Source of the DNA: Apostichopus japonicus | Lineage: Eukaryota; Echinodermata; Holothuroidea; Aspidochirotida; Stichopodidae | Length of the DNA: 64,000 nt | Assembly: GCF_037975245.1 (NCBI RefSeq) | Contig: NC_092563.1 | Coordinates: 22,724,960 to 22,788,959, forward strand | Direction of reading: 5' to 3' | Shown: positions 1 through 13,300 of the stretch, one piece after another | Layout of the letters: each line of letters opens with the position of its first letter | Numbering within the stretch: position 1 is the first letter of the stretch | Notes under the pieces: generated by a model | The model's input: only the letters and a program-made list of their open reading frames with translations | What the model was told of the DNA's origin: nothing | The model's database searches: none | Position numbers and translations under genes: made by a program

Positions 1-1
1 A

Positions 2-814
2 TCATTCGCTGATGATACTTATATTTTTTTCTCTGGCTTGGATCCTGTGGAAATGAGGGCTAGAGTTTGTCTTGTGCTTGATGAATTTCATGCTTGGTTT
101 TCAGCTAACAAACTTTCTTTAAATGTAGGTAAGACAAAATATGTTGTTTTCAATGAAGGTAGGAATAGGAATATTCTGTCTGACATACAGATGCATGGTA
201 GTAGTCTAAAAAAAGTGTGTTTTACCACTTTTCTAGGGGTAACTATTGATTCTGGTCTGACATGGCGTCATCACATAAATACAATATCAACAAATATTTC
301 TCGTGGCGTTGGGATTCTTTCCAAATTGAAGCACTACTTACCAAAACATATTCTTCGTTCTATATATTTTACTTTAATTTATCCTCACCTTACTTATTGC
401 ATTACAGTTTGGTCTGGCACGGCTGCTTATAACATTAAGAAACTTTTTGTACTTCAAAAAAGGGCTATTCGACATATATCTTCTGCCGACTATAACGATC
501 ATACTAGTAAATTATTTGCCTCACTTAAGCTACTGAAATTACCGGACCTTGTGAAAGTTCATCTTGCTACATTCGCTTATCGCTCTATTAATGGGTATAA
601 TCCGCCCACATGTAAAAATTTATTCACTGTTAATAGGGAAATCCATGATTATAATACAAGACAGGCTGATCACATACATAGACTTTTTCCCATAGTAACC
701 TGGGTAAACAGAGTATACGTTATCGGGCAAACACTTGCTGGAATTATCTACTTGATCATCATGATCATATACAAAATGATTCTCAGTCACCACGTTTCTT
801 TTAAAGTCAATTAA
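2..814 (+). mobile_element. non-LTR retrotransposon reverse transcriptase, 3' part, degraded
   Basis: The first codons read SFADDTYIFFSG, the FADD active-site motif of reverse transcriptase, so the 5' part lies outside the window. Downstream are FSANKLSLNVGKTKYVVF, FLGVTIDSGLTWRHHI, LFVLQKRAIRHIS and YNTRQ, the usual order for Jockey- or CR1-type LINEs. After about 690 the expected C-terminal sequence (SIRYRANTCWNYL and later FLLKSIKRGLHK) continues only in other frames, so this copy carries at least two frameshifts. The 3' flank ends in a GAAAT repeat near 1040-1065, a typical LINE tail. Confidence 0.88.
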
Positions 815-1035
815 GCGAGGTTTACATAAGTGATTATTGATCCATAATACTTTTTAGAAATCTTGTTTGTTTATATCGTTAACTCTGATAACTTAATTAT
901 TTTCCTTCTTTAGGGAGTGGCTCTACTCGATAAGCCTTTCAGGTTTTTAGATCACTTCCTTTCTCTTTATACTCAATTTCATATCTGTAAACGTTTGTAT
1001 GACATACAATGTACCGTATATTGAGAAAAAACAAA

Positions 1036-1066
1036 TAAATGAAATGAAATGAAATGAAATGAAATT
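1036..1066 (+). repeat. (GAAAT)n tail of the LINE
   Basis: About five copies of ATGAA/GAAAT directly after the retrotransposon 3' end; simple tandem tail generated by target-primed reverse transcription. Confidence 0.75.
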
Positions 1067-1403
1067 TACTAGCGATATCAAAAAAAAAAAATATGCTCGG
1101 GGTCGCCCCATTCCTGAGATGCGTCATGTTCCCCCACGACACGGTCTAGTTCGAGACCAGCCACAGTTGGTTTCATAGCACAATTGTTTCAGGCGTCCAT
1201 AGACACACGCGTTATGAAAGACCATATATAGTATATATATATATAGATACATTAGTGAGAGAGGAAAAATGGAAATGTCAAAATGGGGTTGTCGGTGTAA
1301 GGGGTAGGGTGAGGCGCACACCCCTTCCGAAAACCTCGATCCGCCACTGGCTACCCAGTCATGTGTATATAATAGGGTTCAGCGCTGTAATGATGTCACT
1401 GTT

Positions 1404-1556
1404 CCTCTTTCTCTTCCCGGTGTCTTGGCGTTTATCTTCTACTCCCTCCTTTTCTCCTTTTTCTTTCCTTCTTCTTTTTCTTTTTCCTACCTTCCTCTCC
1501 TCCTCCTCTTTTTTCCATTCTTTTTTCTTCTTTTTTTCTCGCTCCTCTTTTTCTTA
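1404..1556 (+). repeat. polypyrimidine (C/T) low-complexity tract
   Basis: About 150 bp that are nearly all C and T on the plus strand, interrupted by a few purines. The long ORFs reported through it are composition artefacts. No coding signal in the rest of 1070-1985. Confidence 0.8.
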
Positions 1557-1984
1557 CACGGGAGGCGCGCGCCCCCAACACAACGAATTTGTCAATTTCA
1601 TGATATGAAAGAACTGTACACGGCGGACATTTTGTTGTCAAATTCTGCTCAATTGTATGTTGCGTAGGCACAATAAATATTTTGAAATCATCATCAGTTT
1701 GAGGAACTACACATATGAAAGATGCATGAATTGGACTTTTCCTTGATAGACATCGTTGATCAAATCCTTAAGTGCGTCAATTATGAGCCCCCCCCCCCCC
1801 GGATACTCTAGTTCTAGGCCTAGTGTTGTATGGTGGTAATTAAGGTAAATTCGTGTGTACACTATAAAATTCGCTTACTGTGTTATACAATAGCTACTAC
1901 TCTCTACTTTTCTATTCAAATGGCTTAAATTAATGAGAAAAAAAAATCATAAAGAAACATATTTTCGAGCTATCCTATTTACAA

Positions 1985-2245
1985 TGATTTCAGACTTTGA
2001 CCTCAGTTGACGACTTGACGTTCACAGAAAAGAATAGGGTTCTTGTAATCAATAAGATGGATCCACATTCAAAGTATAAAGAAAAACCATGAACTTTTAT
2101 CATGTTACAAGCAAGGGTCACATACACCAACACCACCGAGTAGGCCCCTTTCACCTCAGGCAAGGAATCAAAGAGGGTAAAATTATTACTCCTATTATAT
2201 TCTGGAGTAATGGTGGACATTAACCAATAAACCACTTTTTATACT
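1985..2245 (+). repeat. dispersed repeat with TGACCT half-sites (copy)
   Basis: Begins near CAGACTTTGACCTCAGTTGA, includes TAGGGTTCTTGTAATCAATA and a TCACATACACCAACACCACC stretch, ends near GCAAGGAATC. The same ordered blocks recur at 7490-8180, 14920-16050, 25650-26000, 33560-34240, 35960-36330, 37190-37880, 42100-42760 and 54600-54990. No coding capacity seen. Confidence 0.7.
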
Positions 2246-2797
2246 GCTTTTGGTGTTTGACAAGAGTGAAACCATAAAGATGATGAATATAGTTTTATAT
2301 GAAGTTGCAGTAGTTCAGAGTCCTGTATCATGGCCATGATAATTAATTCTTACATAACTGTATAACAGTTAGTACAGGCTGATAACTTGTACACCCACAA
2401 ATCCAAGTGTGCAATACTGACTGTCACCAACAACTGTCACCCCAATGGCATTCCAGTATATGCAACATGTATCTGTTCTAACCGTGTGGGACATTTCATA
2501 GGTTTCAGACAATCTCTGACACTCAACTGTATCTACAATTGTCACACAGGTCTCCATTCATACACCTGGGTAAAGAGAGGCATTGTGATTAAACTGCTTG
2601 GCCCATGGACATAATGATGTCCACCACTAGAACCTGCACCCTTCTATCACATCTCAACATTGGCAACCTTTAAAAAGTGTCAATATATATTTGAAGTTAC
2701 CTGGGTCTGTTTAGTGTTGTATAAATATAGTTTGTCAAATCCAATTGGCATAGGTTAATTGGTGGATTTGGAGGGTGGGGGGAGGGGGATTATATTC

Positions 2798-3625
2798 TGA
2801 CCAAATTCAAGGTCAGAATATAATCCTAGATTTTGATAAGGAGGGTATTTACATACAAACCTTCCTAGTTTAAAAGTTTAATTTTACAATTGACAACACT
2901 CCACAGGTCTGATAGTTTTTGTATTTATTAAGTTTACTCAATGACGAGTATAATAAATTTTTGCCCCTACAATCCGCGGAATAGACAAAGAATCGGAAAC
3001 TAACCATAAATACCACAAATTTTAAAATCGTTGATAACATGCATTTGGAATTCAAAACTGCAATTCATGAAGCATTTTAACACTTATTAAACGAACTTTT
3101 AGTTTATCAATTGAAAGTCACAAGAAGTGTTAAAACTAAGTACTGTAACTACGCAATTATATACATCTTTTGTATAAATGTTATTTTTACCCACAAATAT
3201 TTGGTTAATTCAAGAACTGTATCACTTCAGTATAATTTCCCAACATTGCAACTTGTTATTTTTTGCCACTTTGTAGATAATAGCATACCAAAACCAAATG
3301 AAATATTGGAAATATCACACCCCTCAACAGATATAAATCTCATTTGAAAAAAAAAGGATATAAAAAAAGGATGACCAAATTCAAGGTCAGAATATAATTC
3401 TAGATTTTGATAAGGAAGGTATTTATTTACAAACCTTCCTAACAAAATAAAGAAAAATTGCCACTTTGTAGCTGATAGCATACCAAACACCATATACAAT
3501 ACATGTATACATCACACCCCTAAACAGACATAAATCTTCATTTGAATAAGAAAAATGATTACCAAATTCAGGGTCAGAATACAAATCTAGATTTTGATAA
3601 GGAAGGTTTTTATTTACAAACCAAT
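2798..3625 (+). repeat. direct repeats, about 200-bp unit
   Basis: The block beginning ACCAAATTCAAGGTCAGAAT and ending ACAAACC occurs at 2798, 3371 and 3559. A longer unit starting TGCCACTTTGTAG occurs at 3259 and 3459 (period about 200 bp). No gene is evident. From 3626 to 6116 I see only AT-rich sequence and degenerate AGTAAA/TGTCCC repeats near 4900-5085. Confidence 0.7.
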
Positions 3626-6116
3626 GATGTCAGAATGTAAAATGTTGATGCAGAATAGTAGAGAAACCTCTTGTAATATGAGATGAGTGTAATACTAACA
3701 GAGACATGATTAAGTGTAAAGTAGAATAGAGAATATATAAGGGGTAAGAGTTATTGCGCTGGCCGTTCTATACTCATGAAAATGTTTCCTGTATATTTGC
3801 TTTCAGTACAAACATTCTTAAGCACTCTTTGCATTCACCTTTTTCGTTTTTGCTCTCTTTTTGTACTATTTCTTCCTCATCACTTCAAAAAAAAATTTTT
3901 AAGTCGTGAATTTACTTATTAACCTACAATTTAAATATAGTGTAAACGCCAAAAACTTTATCACTATGACTTTCATGTTACCTTTTCAGCTAACATATAA
4001 TTTAATTGACTCAAATACAGTTAACTGTGCAGTTAATTTAATGGTAGAGTTGGAAGCATCAAAATAAGGATATGAATGCAACTCTTAAACTCAACCCCTC
4101 ATCTCACTCCTTCAGCAATCATCCCTTAAAACAACATTGAGAACAAAGGAAGAACTTGAGAATAAAATCTGTTGTGCAAAAAAAAAGGTCAGATACAAAG
4201 TGCTACAATGTATTCATGAACTAAAACTGGAAAATGAAGCAATTTGTTATCTTTTGAGAGGAACTTGAATGAAGTATGAATAAAAATTCCAGTCATATTG
4301 TATTTACAGTAACATTTAGAATACAGCACATTCCAAAGGCACACAGGCTTTCCTTTCAATGGATTCAATGTCTACTATTGGAAAATATTTAATCATCAAC
4401 ACTAGCTACAATTTTTGTATTAGTTTATTCTTTGGAGGTGGTAAATTGTAATTCACTTTTCTTTATATGGAGGGTTCTGCATGTCAGTTTACAGCAATTC
4501 CTGATCTTACCCCTCAACTGGTACCATTAACATGTTTCCTATTGTAAGGGTGTTAGCCACTGAAAATAAATGTTTGTTCTTGATCAGAGAACTCTGGGTT
4601 TGGTGTGATGACCAAACACAGAGCAAGACACACAAAAAATATAGAAAACTCAACTGGATTGGATCAAATTAAAATATAATTACGAATGACAAACAATATA
4701 CAGTACAGCTGATCTGGGCCCAAAGAATTAAATAAAACAACTTACAGTAGTGAGGTGCGCACCCAAAAGTAAAGTAAATACACTTAATTTATAAAGCTGT
4801 TCTGGTGAGTTTGCGTGCTGGTGACATCAGGTACAGGTCTTCCACGACATCAGAAAGAGTTGAACAGATAAATGGTTTAATGTCTGATCCCAACGAAATA
4901 GTGTCCTTTAATTAATAAGCGATAGAGTCCCAGGCTATCCTCCAGTAAAATGATGTGTATATCCTCTATGGTAAAATAATGTCAGTTATAACAAATGGTG
5001 TCCCGGCCTATCCTTTATGGTAAAATTATATCCTCTAAGTAAATAGTATTCTTTATAGTAAATAGTGTCCCAGACTGTCAGGTGAATATGACTCCTTCCA
5101 TAAAATAATAAGGACTACAGTAACTTGATTTGTAAATTAAGGTTTAAAACAAACTATCCAGCATTAAAACTATATATCTCCTCTTGTGCAACTGTCTTAC
5201 TCCAATACTTACGGCCAACTGCCTAACTCCCTATACTGTACCCTCAAAACTCCCTTTGTTCCTATAATATATATACACAGACCCCATTTCCTGTGAGGGC
5301 TAATTTCCAGGAAGAACAAAGATAGTTGCTTAGCAACCCAGAAGGAGAGATTTTAATCCCCCTTTTCACTACCACAAGACAACATACATATATACTGTAC
5401 AAATGTATAGACCTCTGTACAGTGACCCTGCACAGTACACTAATACTAATAAACAAGTAAAACTATAGTACAAAAGAAAACTTTATGTAAGAGCTGACCA
5501 TCTTACATTATCAATAATTTGACTGTGAGAATTTCAGTATTAAAGTTACAAGTATTATACAGATCTTGATTTAATTAAAAAAGAAGAAAGAAATTTACAC
5601 TGAATAGAATTTATTCTATCCATTACTATAAAGTTCACTCCACAAAGTAGTGAACAAAGATGCAGAAAGGAAGGGGTACATTTGCTGAGTGATGCTATTT
5701 TTCCCCACATTTTCAACAGTATAAATTAAATCTGTGCACATAAAGGAGAGAGATATGATCCCAAACTGAACAAGTACTACAGACTTTTTTGGTTCACAAC
5801 TGTTGCAATCCATTAATTTGAAAATATTTTTGCAGATGCCCGGCTTTCAGGAGTCACATACCAAGTGATATCCTTCTATTATATTGAAATCTACAAATAA
5901 AATGCAATATTCCAAATCACAAATCAAATGCGTCATGCATCCTAATGAAACCACTGAATCTACTTAGAAATATGAAGTTGGTGTAAGTTAGGTATTATTA
6001 ACATACATAAAACACAAAGATCCACATCACTTACAATGGAGTCACTTCTTAACCCATAAACATTGGGAGCTACTACTTTTGTGACCATCTGAGCTTTTCT
6101 TCATTTCACCCTTAAT

Positions 6117-7093
6117 TTAATTTCCTTGTGAAGTTTGTGATGTGATATAATCTGGTCTTAGCAAGGTCTTTCCCTCAGAAGAGCCACTTTGGCACTGCTG
6201 AGTGAAGCATGTGGACTGATGCTGGCACATTGGAGATTGATGTTTTGATTCATGCAAGCTTCCAATCCTTCCTGTAGTTTGTGGAGGATCCAGGGGAGTC
6301 TTAATTGGTGGTGAAGCTACCTCCAGGAGTGGTTCGAAGAGTCCACCTCTCATCTTGTTGCTCATTGCTGTGTTTATTCCTAGCTGGTCGATTTGGAGTA
6401 TAAGTGGAAGTTTGCTGTTGGGATATTTTCAGATCATTGTTGCTCCATTGATCTTTAAGATTTTCATTTTCATGTTAAGCTGATACTCCTTGAGATCTGA
6501 CGTTATCATATCTACTCCTCAACTGGTTTACACCTGTAAGTCTAGTGGCTGGGAGAGATGTGAACTGCGTCGATCACAGTTGTACTTAACTGTCCAATGT
6601 TTTGATCGCTTTTGTAGTTCCTTGATTGTTGGTCAATACCATGGTTCCTCAAATGTCCACTCCTTTGGCCAATGTGTTGTTTAGTGCTGTAGTTTCTTGG
6701 ATATCCACTTCGTTGACTACTATTGTAATTTTTCCCAGATTTCACTAGGTTCACAATCCATATGATTCATCTGTTATCTCATCTGCTCATCTTGTAATCT
6801 GATGGGTACCTTTATCTGTATTGATTATTAGCCACCTTATCATACAAATGGTTGTCATATTGCTGCCCACGACTCAAGGCCCTATCTCTACATCCCTGTG
6901 ACATTCCTCTTCTTTCTTCTGGCGCAATCCTTTGGTTACTGCTACTTTTCTGAGGCACTTGTGGATTAGTTGGTTCTTGATTGAACGGCTTTGGTGTTGA
7001 TTTGTATGACCAAGGCTGTGGGAGGTTGCAAAATACTTTAATTTTTTTTCTAAATTGCACCCACAGTTTCCCTGTTCAATTCTCATGTCAAAC
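6117..7093 (-). other. downstream flank or 3' UTR with shifted polar reading frames
   Basis: Three successive minus-strand open stretches (6812-7060, 6542-6754, 6117-6365), plus one in another frame around 6300-6480, read as Gln, Asn, Ser and Arg-rich sequence, for example RSGYPRNYSTKQHIGQ and KISQQQTSTYTPNRP. They switch frame and are separated by stops, so no intact gene is supported. It may be 3' UTR or decayed disordered coding sequence. A minus-strand AATAAA lies at 6373-6378 and could end the transcript. Confidence 0.3.
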
Positions 7094-7308
7094 TCATGCG
7101 TGTGTGGTTTGAGAATTAGTGTCCATATTGGAAGATGTTCTTTTCTTGACAGCTCTGTAGAAGCATATGTAGGCATCTGATAGCAGTCTCTTCAAGTATT
7201 TTGAAAAATCGTGTCTTTTCATATCTCTTCTGAGGCTGTCACTTTCCATTTGTTGCCTAAAGTTCTTCAAATGAGCCACTTCAGGAATGTTGTAACCATG
7301 TTGATCAC
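7094..7308 (-). CDS. CYLD-like: last coding exon: C-terminus of the USP domain
   Basis: Phase 1 start (acceptor TATATGTTTAG), then [10 protein letters not shown] and [15 protein letters not shown], aligned with human GQNGFNIPQV and RRLLCDAYMCMYQS. Ends with a short basic and polar tail at a TGA (7094-7096). Human CYLD ends within ten residues of the same point, so this is a natural C-terminus, about ten residues longer. Confidence 0.93.
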
Positions 7309-10300
7309 CTAAACATATAAGAAAATGGATATGTTCTTTCAACAATTTTGAGCAAGTCAGCCAACTACCAATCACCCCTTTATAACTATTTCCTTTAACT
7401 TGTATTAATGAATGAGAGTAACATGATATTATTAATTGACTGTGAAATGTTTTCACAACTTACTGCCAAAGGCAAAGTTATCTAGTATAAATTAAAGAGA
7501 ATAAGGCCAATTTCGGGACCATTTAAGATAACCGGTTGACCCCTTGAGCCAATTTTGAGACCATTTGATATAACCCATGGACCCCTTGAAGCTCTGAGTG
7601 TGAAAACCTATAAGGGCCACTTTAGTGTGTTTAAAGCACCCAACAGAAGAGTATCAAATCATTTGAAGCAGATTTCATTTCTTGGCTGGCTGGCTATGTA
7701 TTTTTGGAAGATTACTTTGAAATCTATTGTATATTGATCCCTTCACAAAACTGAACTACCCTGAAGTGAAGTTGAACATTAATTGCAGCTTTAAGTTTGG
7801 AGAAATCATGTTCACAAGGATTCAAAATGTGACACCTGTTGACCTTTGACATCTACCAAATTTAGTTCTTTTATTCACCTAGCTGGATCTACATACCAAG
7901 TCACTTAAAAAAGGTGTACCATATCATTTTGAAAACTATCAGAATTTGACCTATTGACCTCAAAGGACCTTGGACCTTCACAGAAAAGAATACGGTTGTT
8001 TTATTAAATACAATAGATACAGTACCAACTATGAAGTTAATATACCAAGAACTTTTTCGAGTTACCATTTTTACAAGCTGTTGTCACATACACAAGCACA
8101 CCCACACATGCTACCACATAAATTCCTTTTGCCTCCCGTGAGGAATTAAAAGAAAAGTACAACATTGATAGAGTGAGTGGTATTACATGGAATTCTGTAT
8201 AAAAAAAGAGCAGAGGGGTGAGGATTGACGAAGGGTAGTCCCCATATGAGCTGATGCATTTAACTAGTTAATTAAAAACTGTGGAATTCACATAGACTTA
8301 TGTTTTGTATAAAGCATGTGTTGCTTACTTCAAGATCAAAAAAAAAAACGGATATTGCCATGTTTTCAAGAATGCAGAATTATGTCACTTATCATTTTTA
8401 TTTATTTCAAAGATATTATGATACATACGTCATGCAGCATTCATTTCATTAAGCTGTCCCATTCACCAATTTAGCAAAGTTACTTTACTTGCAATCAGTG
8501 ACTTTCTTTGTACGAAAATCAAGTGACTTAAATCAAAATTGAAACCAGTGATTACAATCAGCCAACCCCTGTGAATTGTCAACTGACAGCTGCAAACTAA
8601 TGCTTTGAAAGAAAACTTAGTTGAAAAATTGTAATGGTAAGTCGGGGATTTATCCAGATGTTGCAAAATTTATCTAGTTTTTGAGTTTGCTCATGTAGTA
8701 CAAACCTATCTTGATGCATTCCAAGGATCCATTCCGAGGAATGGTGGCTCCATTATAATGGAAGATCCAGGTACATGGACCTAAACGTTTGGGGAACGCT
8801 GTTGTAGATAACTGCAAGAGCAGTAAAGGTTTCATGAAGATTAAAAATACCTGTCTTGATATTCCTACCACTAGAGAGGTAGTTGTGGCTTGAAAACCTA
8901 CCTTGTCTGTCAGCCATGCTATCAAAGAACACCCACTGTTCACCATCTCCACTACCAGTCTTTACAAAGGCCACATAGTGACTTGTTTCGATGCAGACGA
9001 CAGAAAACAACTCCATTCTGTGTTCTGGATAAAGATGTTGAGTCTTTTCTGCAATGTCATCTTCATCAACCTTTTCTGCTATCTTGTGAAACATCTTGGT
9101 AACTTCAAGAGGTACAGACAGGTTTGTAATTTTATGTTTCTTTTTGCCCTACAACAAATAAACACATATACCATAAGCTGATACTGAATTGACATGGGAC
9201 CTTAAACTGGACACTGGTAATAAACATATTGTCCATACAAGGGTAATATAATTCTGCAACAAATAAGCAACGTCTAATACCCTTTTTGGGAGAACACATT
9301 GAGGAGCTTCTGCAGCAACAAAAACACATACACAAAAACATTAAATAAACTGAATATTTAAGAAACTGACAAACATATCTATGTGCAGTATGTTTGGTAT
9401 GCTACTGTACATTAAAATAATGAGGTTTTTGTCTCTGATTGCACATTCAATGTTGTGATTTCCCTAATGTGTCACATGACAACCCATCTGACACAACTGA
9501 ATTGTTCATCATGAACAGCAGTGATTTAAATTGAAATTGATTAACTCAAGTTTAGAACTCACTACAGAAACAGTACATGGTTATCCAGACTTCTTCCAGC
9601 ATTATATGCATTTGAAATCAGACCGAACTTTGCGGTACAATAATTTGTAATTATCAAATAATTATTGATATGTATCATCTATAATCAGATTCTATTTTGA
9701 TCGCTTAGGTTAAAAATTTCCGGATGATGACAGCACAAAATGACAAAACAACACAGAAGAGTAAATGCTTTATGTATAATTTTTGCACTCGAATAGTTCA
9801 AGATTGTCTTGTCTTGGTAATCAAGGTTCCCAGTTGCTACTACACATGCTTTACTCTGCACATATTACCACAAGAATAACTGCAAAAGAAAGTACTTGAA
9901 TGGGAAGCTTAGGAAGGTGCAATCAGGCAGGGGAGGTACAGAGTATTTATCTGTGCATAAGGAACTTATTGTTTTATGAAGCATACATCGAAGTTACATT
10001 TCAAAGAGTGACAATAATGGTTTTCAGACTAACTTTGTAGGTAATTCATATATTGAAGATAAATATCTCACATGTTTTGCAAGGTAGCAATCTACACAGA
10101 AGCTTTGAATGACATCTTTGTCCTCATCTGCTGCCACAGGTGTGCAGTCCTTACATTCTACAGAGGCAAGTTTACCACAGTCACTGCACTTTCGGGGACC
10201 TGTAAAGCAAATCAATTTACTTTTTTATTTCATTTGTGTAGAATGTATCTAGGACCTTCAGCAAATGTATTCTGTACAGAATAGCTAATTGCTATGCAAA

Positions 10301-13300
10301 ATGAGCAAAAAAATAAATAAAAACTGCTTCATAAATGAAAAGATAGCAGTTTTATGCAAAGAAGCATGCTACTTTCAGTAGATTATGAGAAATGAGTTTC
10401 AATAGCCTGAAAAAATCTCTAAAAAAAAAACTATGTGCCCTAATTCTTATTCCTTTGAGCTGACAATGTGCTTAATTTTTGTTTGTTTTCAGGTAATTTA
10501 ATAAAGTACTCTTGGTAATGTCATACCTTAGAGGTATTAAATCACACAATGATTTTTTATTAAAGCAGCTTGTCATCAGCCATACAAGAACTTTTTTCAC
10601 ATCTACAGTGAAACAGCTTGATAATACTACCAGTTTTATAGACAGATATTGATTGGTACTAACGTGGGTTTATTAGGCTTAGCTTTCCCTTTGTAAACCT
10701 CTGCCTTTAGATCCTTGTGTACCTTTAGTGAAATAATGCATTGCTTGCACCTTTGTTTAGATTAAAATGATTTCTGAACTGGTTTTGTATATTACCCATT
10801 GATTGCGTCAAATTCAAAACAAAATGCACCTTCAAACTTCATGAAAGTTCTGTTTTTAACAGTCTTCGGACCAACACACAAGCATCACGAAATGTGTGGA
10901 TGATGAAATTGTTACTTTCTTCAGTGTGTGGTAGGTGACAATGAAGTTTTTGTCGAGAAGGTTTCTAATGGTTTCCTGTGAGAATCAGTGTTGGTATCAT
11001 CTTTTGCTTATTTCACATACTGATCTTTACTCTGTACAATTTAACAAAAAAAAACCTTCAAAAACTTCACCCAGGAATCTCATGGAAAGAGAATGCCACT
11101 ATGGATAGATGATGGTATGGTATAAAAAGAGAAATACAGTTCAAAGAACTTTGTGTTTTCATAATGTTGCAAATATGAATAATTCTGACCAAACCAAAGT
11201 CATACCTTTGGTAGCAATGAACAGAATCAATAGATCATTTCATATAAAGCCAAAAAACTGCAATTTGTAGCATCAGGAAAGCCTTCATAAGCTTTGTTAA
11301 AACCAACAAACAACCAGGAAGAGATGTGGATACTAATAATTGGGGTTCAGAAAGGTTAGTGGTGAAGGATGAAAACAATTCTGGTGGCTTTCTTCAAGAT
11401 TCGTTATTAGGTCATCTTCTTTTTCATTTATTCCATTTATTGCATGTAAGCTCTATCAATATACTTTTTGCAGACCCAAAAATGATGAGATGATGATAAA
11501 AACTTCACATTATAGAAGAAATGCAATCAACTCACTGTCTCTGATGAGTGCATTGATATCCATCTCAAGGCTGGGAATGATCCAATCATAAAGCTTGTTT
11601 TTCTTGCCATATTTATGAAGTTGAATGATTAAACACTCTGGTACCTTCAGAAAATAGAATTCAATTCCAAGATTAAATATTTCCTTCTAACCAAGAAAAA
11701 CTTACAAATAAATCCTTGCCCAACAATAATGTTATCAATGGGTATATTTATTCAAGTGCTTTGTAACCTATTCCTTCTAGTGTTTCCTTTCAAAAGAAAG
11801 ACTACTAAAAATGTGTGTAGTAAACACTGTCTTTTAAATTTTGGAGTGACAGGTATAGATTCAGAGACTTAGCAGTAAACATATATGCATGTTCCTATCA
11901 GCAATCAATCCATAAGACTGTTACCTACATGATATTCTAGTTGGGAGTTACCCATGGTGGAGTATTGCACAATAGGTCAAAATATCAATCGTTAGCAGTA
12001 CAGTGATGTACAGGTATCACACCAAAATTAAAGTAGTGCATGTGTGACTTTAAAAGTAGGAAAATAACCCTAAAGTGACCAACTACTGTATATTGATTTT
12101 TGGGGCATTTTCTGAGTCATCACCATTCTTTTTTATGCTTGGATGTTGAAGAGGATAACATAAACAACTGATGGTCTAAAAATCTGGAAGATTGAAGGTG
12201 ATTTAAGGTATTTTAGAAATCTTTAGTGAAACAAGATGATTCTGCAGAGACAGCTGGCAGATGTGTTGGGGAGCACTACAATTAACTTTGAGCTCTTCTA
12301 GCTCAAAATCTAAACGATCATGGTGGCAAAAGTTGAATGTTTCATGATAGCCCAAGCCATTAGCTATCATGTGCCAGGTAGGACATGTCAGTTAAAAACT
12401 TCTATCTATATGCTCTAACGACCTTGGAAAGTGACGATTTTACTGTGTATGTCAATGGGAGCAATACATTGTGGTGCGACACCTACAGTATAACATGTGA
12501 GGGTACAATACAACTGTAAATCTATCATGGCCTGCTACATAAAGATTAATAATCAGCCTATACTTCACTTTCATTCAGATCAAAATTTGAGAGTTATGAA
12601 GTAAGAACTAGCAATTTAACTTGAACAAACTTGAAACAAAAATCAATAAATGTCAAGACGAATTTCCTTATTTTAGCTGGTCTAACGTTGTTTTTTATAC
12701 TTCTAAAACATATGCTAGAAACTTGTTATTCCTTACAAGCATCATATTGGAAAGTGCTAGCCAATAGTGATTTCATATATTGGACTACATTTCAAGCCCA
12801 TGAGAAGAAGTTCTTTACACAATACACCATATTTACACTCAAAAATTTAAATCTTAGAGAAGCCGTGCTAACGGAGGGAGTAGAGAAGTAAACTAATCAC
12901 CTTAGCTAACTTCAAGTCAGACTGTAGGAAAGACAAGTGGAGCAGATCAGACACTGTTGACGTGTCTGAATTATCTTGCTTTTCCAGAAATATCTGATAC
13001 ATGAAAGACTCCATGGTAGCATTTTGGCCTTGACTGTGGAAAAGAAAGTAAACAATAAAAATAAATGTCACATTTAGTTATTTCAGTTTAAGATGAGCTT
13101 CTGCAGTTATCCAAGTTCAACTTCTTGGTCTTCCAATGGTGGTATTATTTTCTACACTTTCAGACTCAAATATAGACCTGTCTAAAATAGCAACACCCAA
13201 ATCACTTCTTTAAAGACATATTTGTTTTTTCTGGCTTTCACTTTTACAGATTGTCATTCCTTCACTTCTTTGCTAGAACTTCCTTGTAACTTTTTTTAAA

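Noticed and set aside
1255-1671. Overlapping ORFs of 79-117 codons on both strands
   Set aside because: They run through a polypyrimidine tract; Phe/Ser/Leu or Lys/Arg/Glu runs are composition artefacts.
8890-9181. Plus-strand ORFs of 70 and 92 codons
   Set aside because: Antisense shadows of the USP His/Asp exon, which has a clear CYLD match and splice sites on the minus strand.
10072-10284. 70-codon plus-strand ORF over the B-box exon
   Set aside because: Antisense shadow; the minus-strand frame holds the eight conserved zinc ligands.
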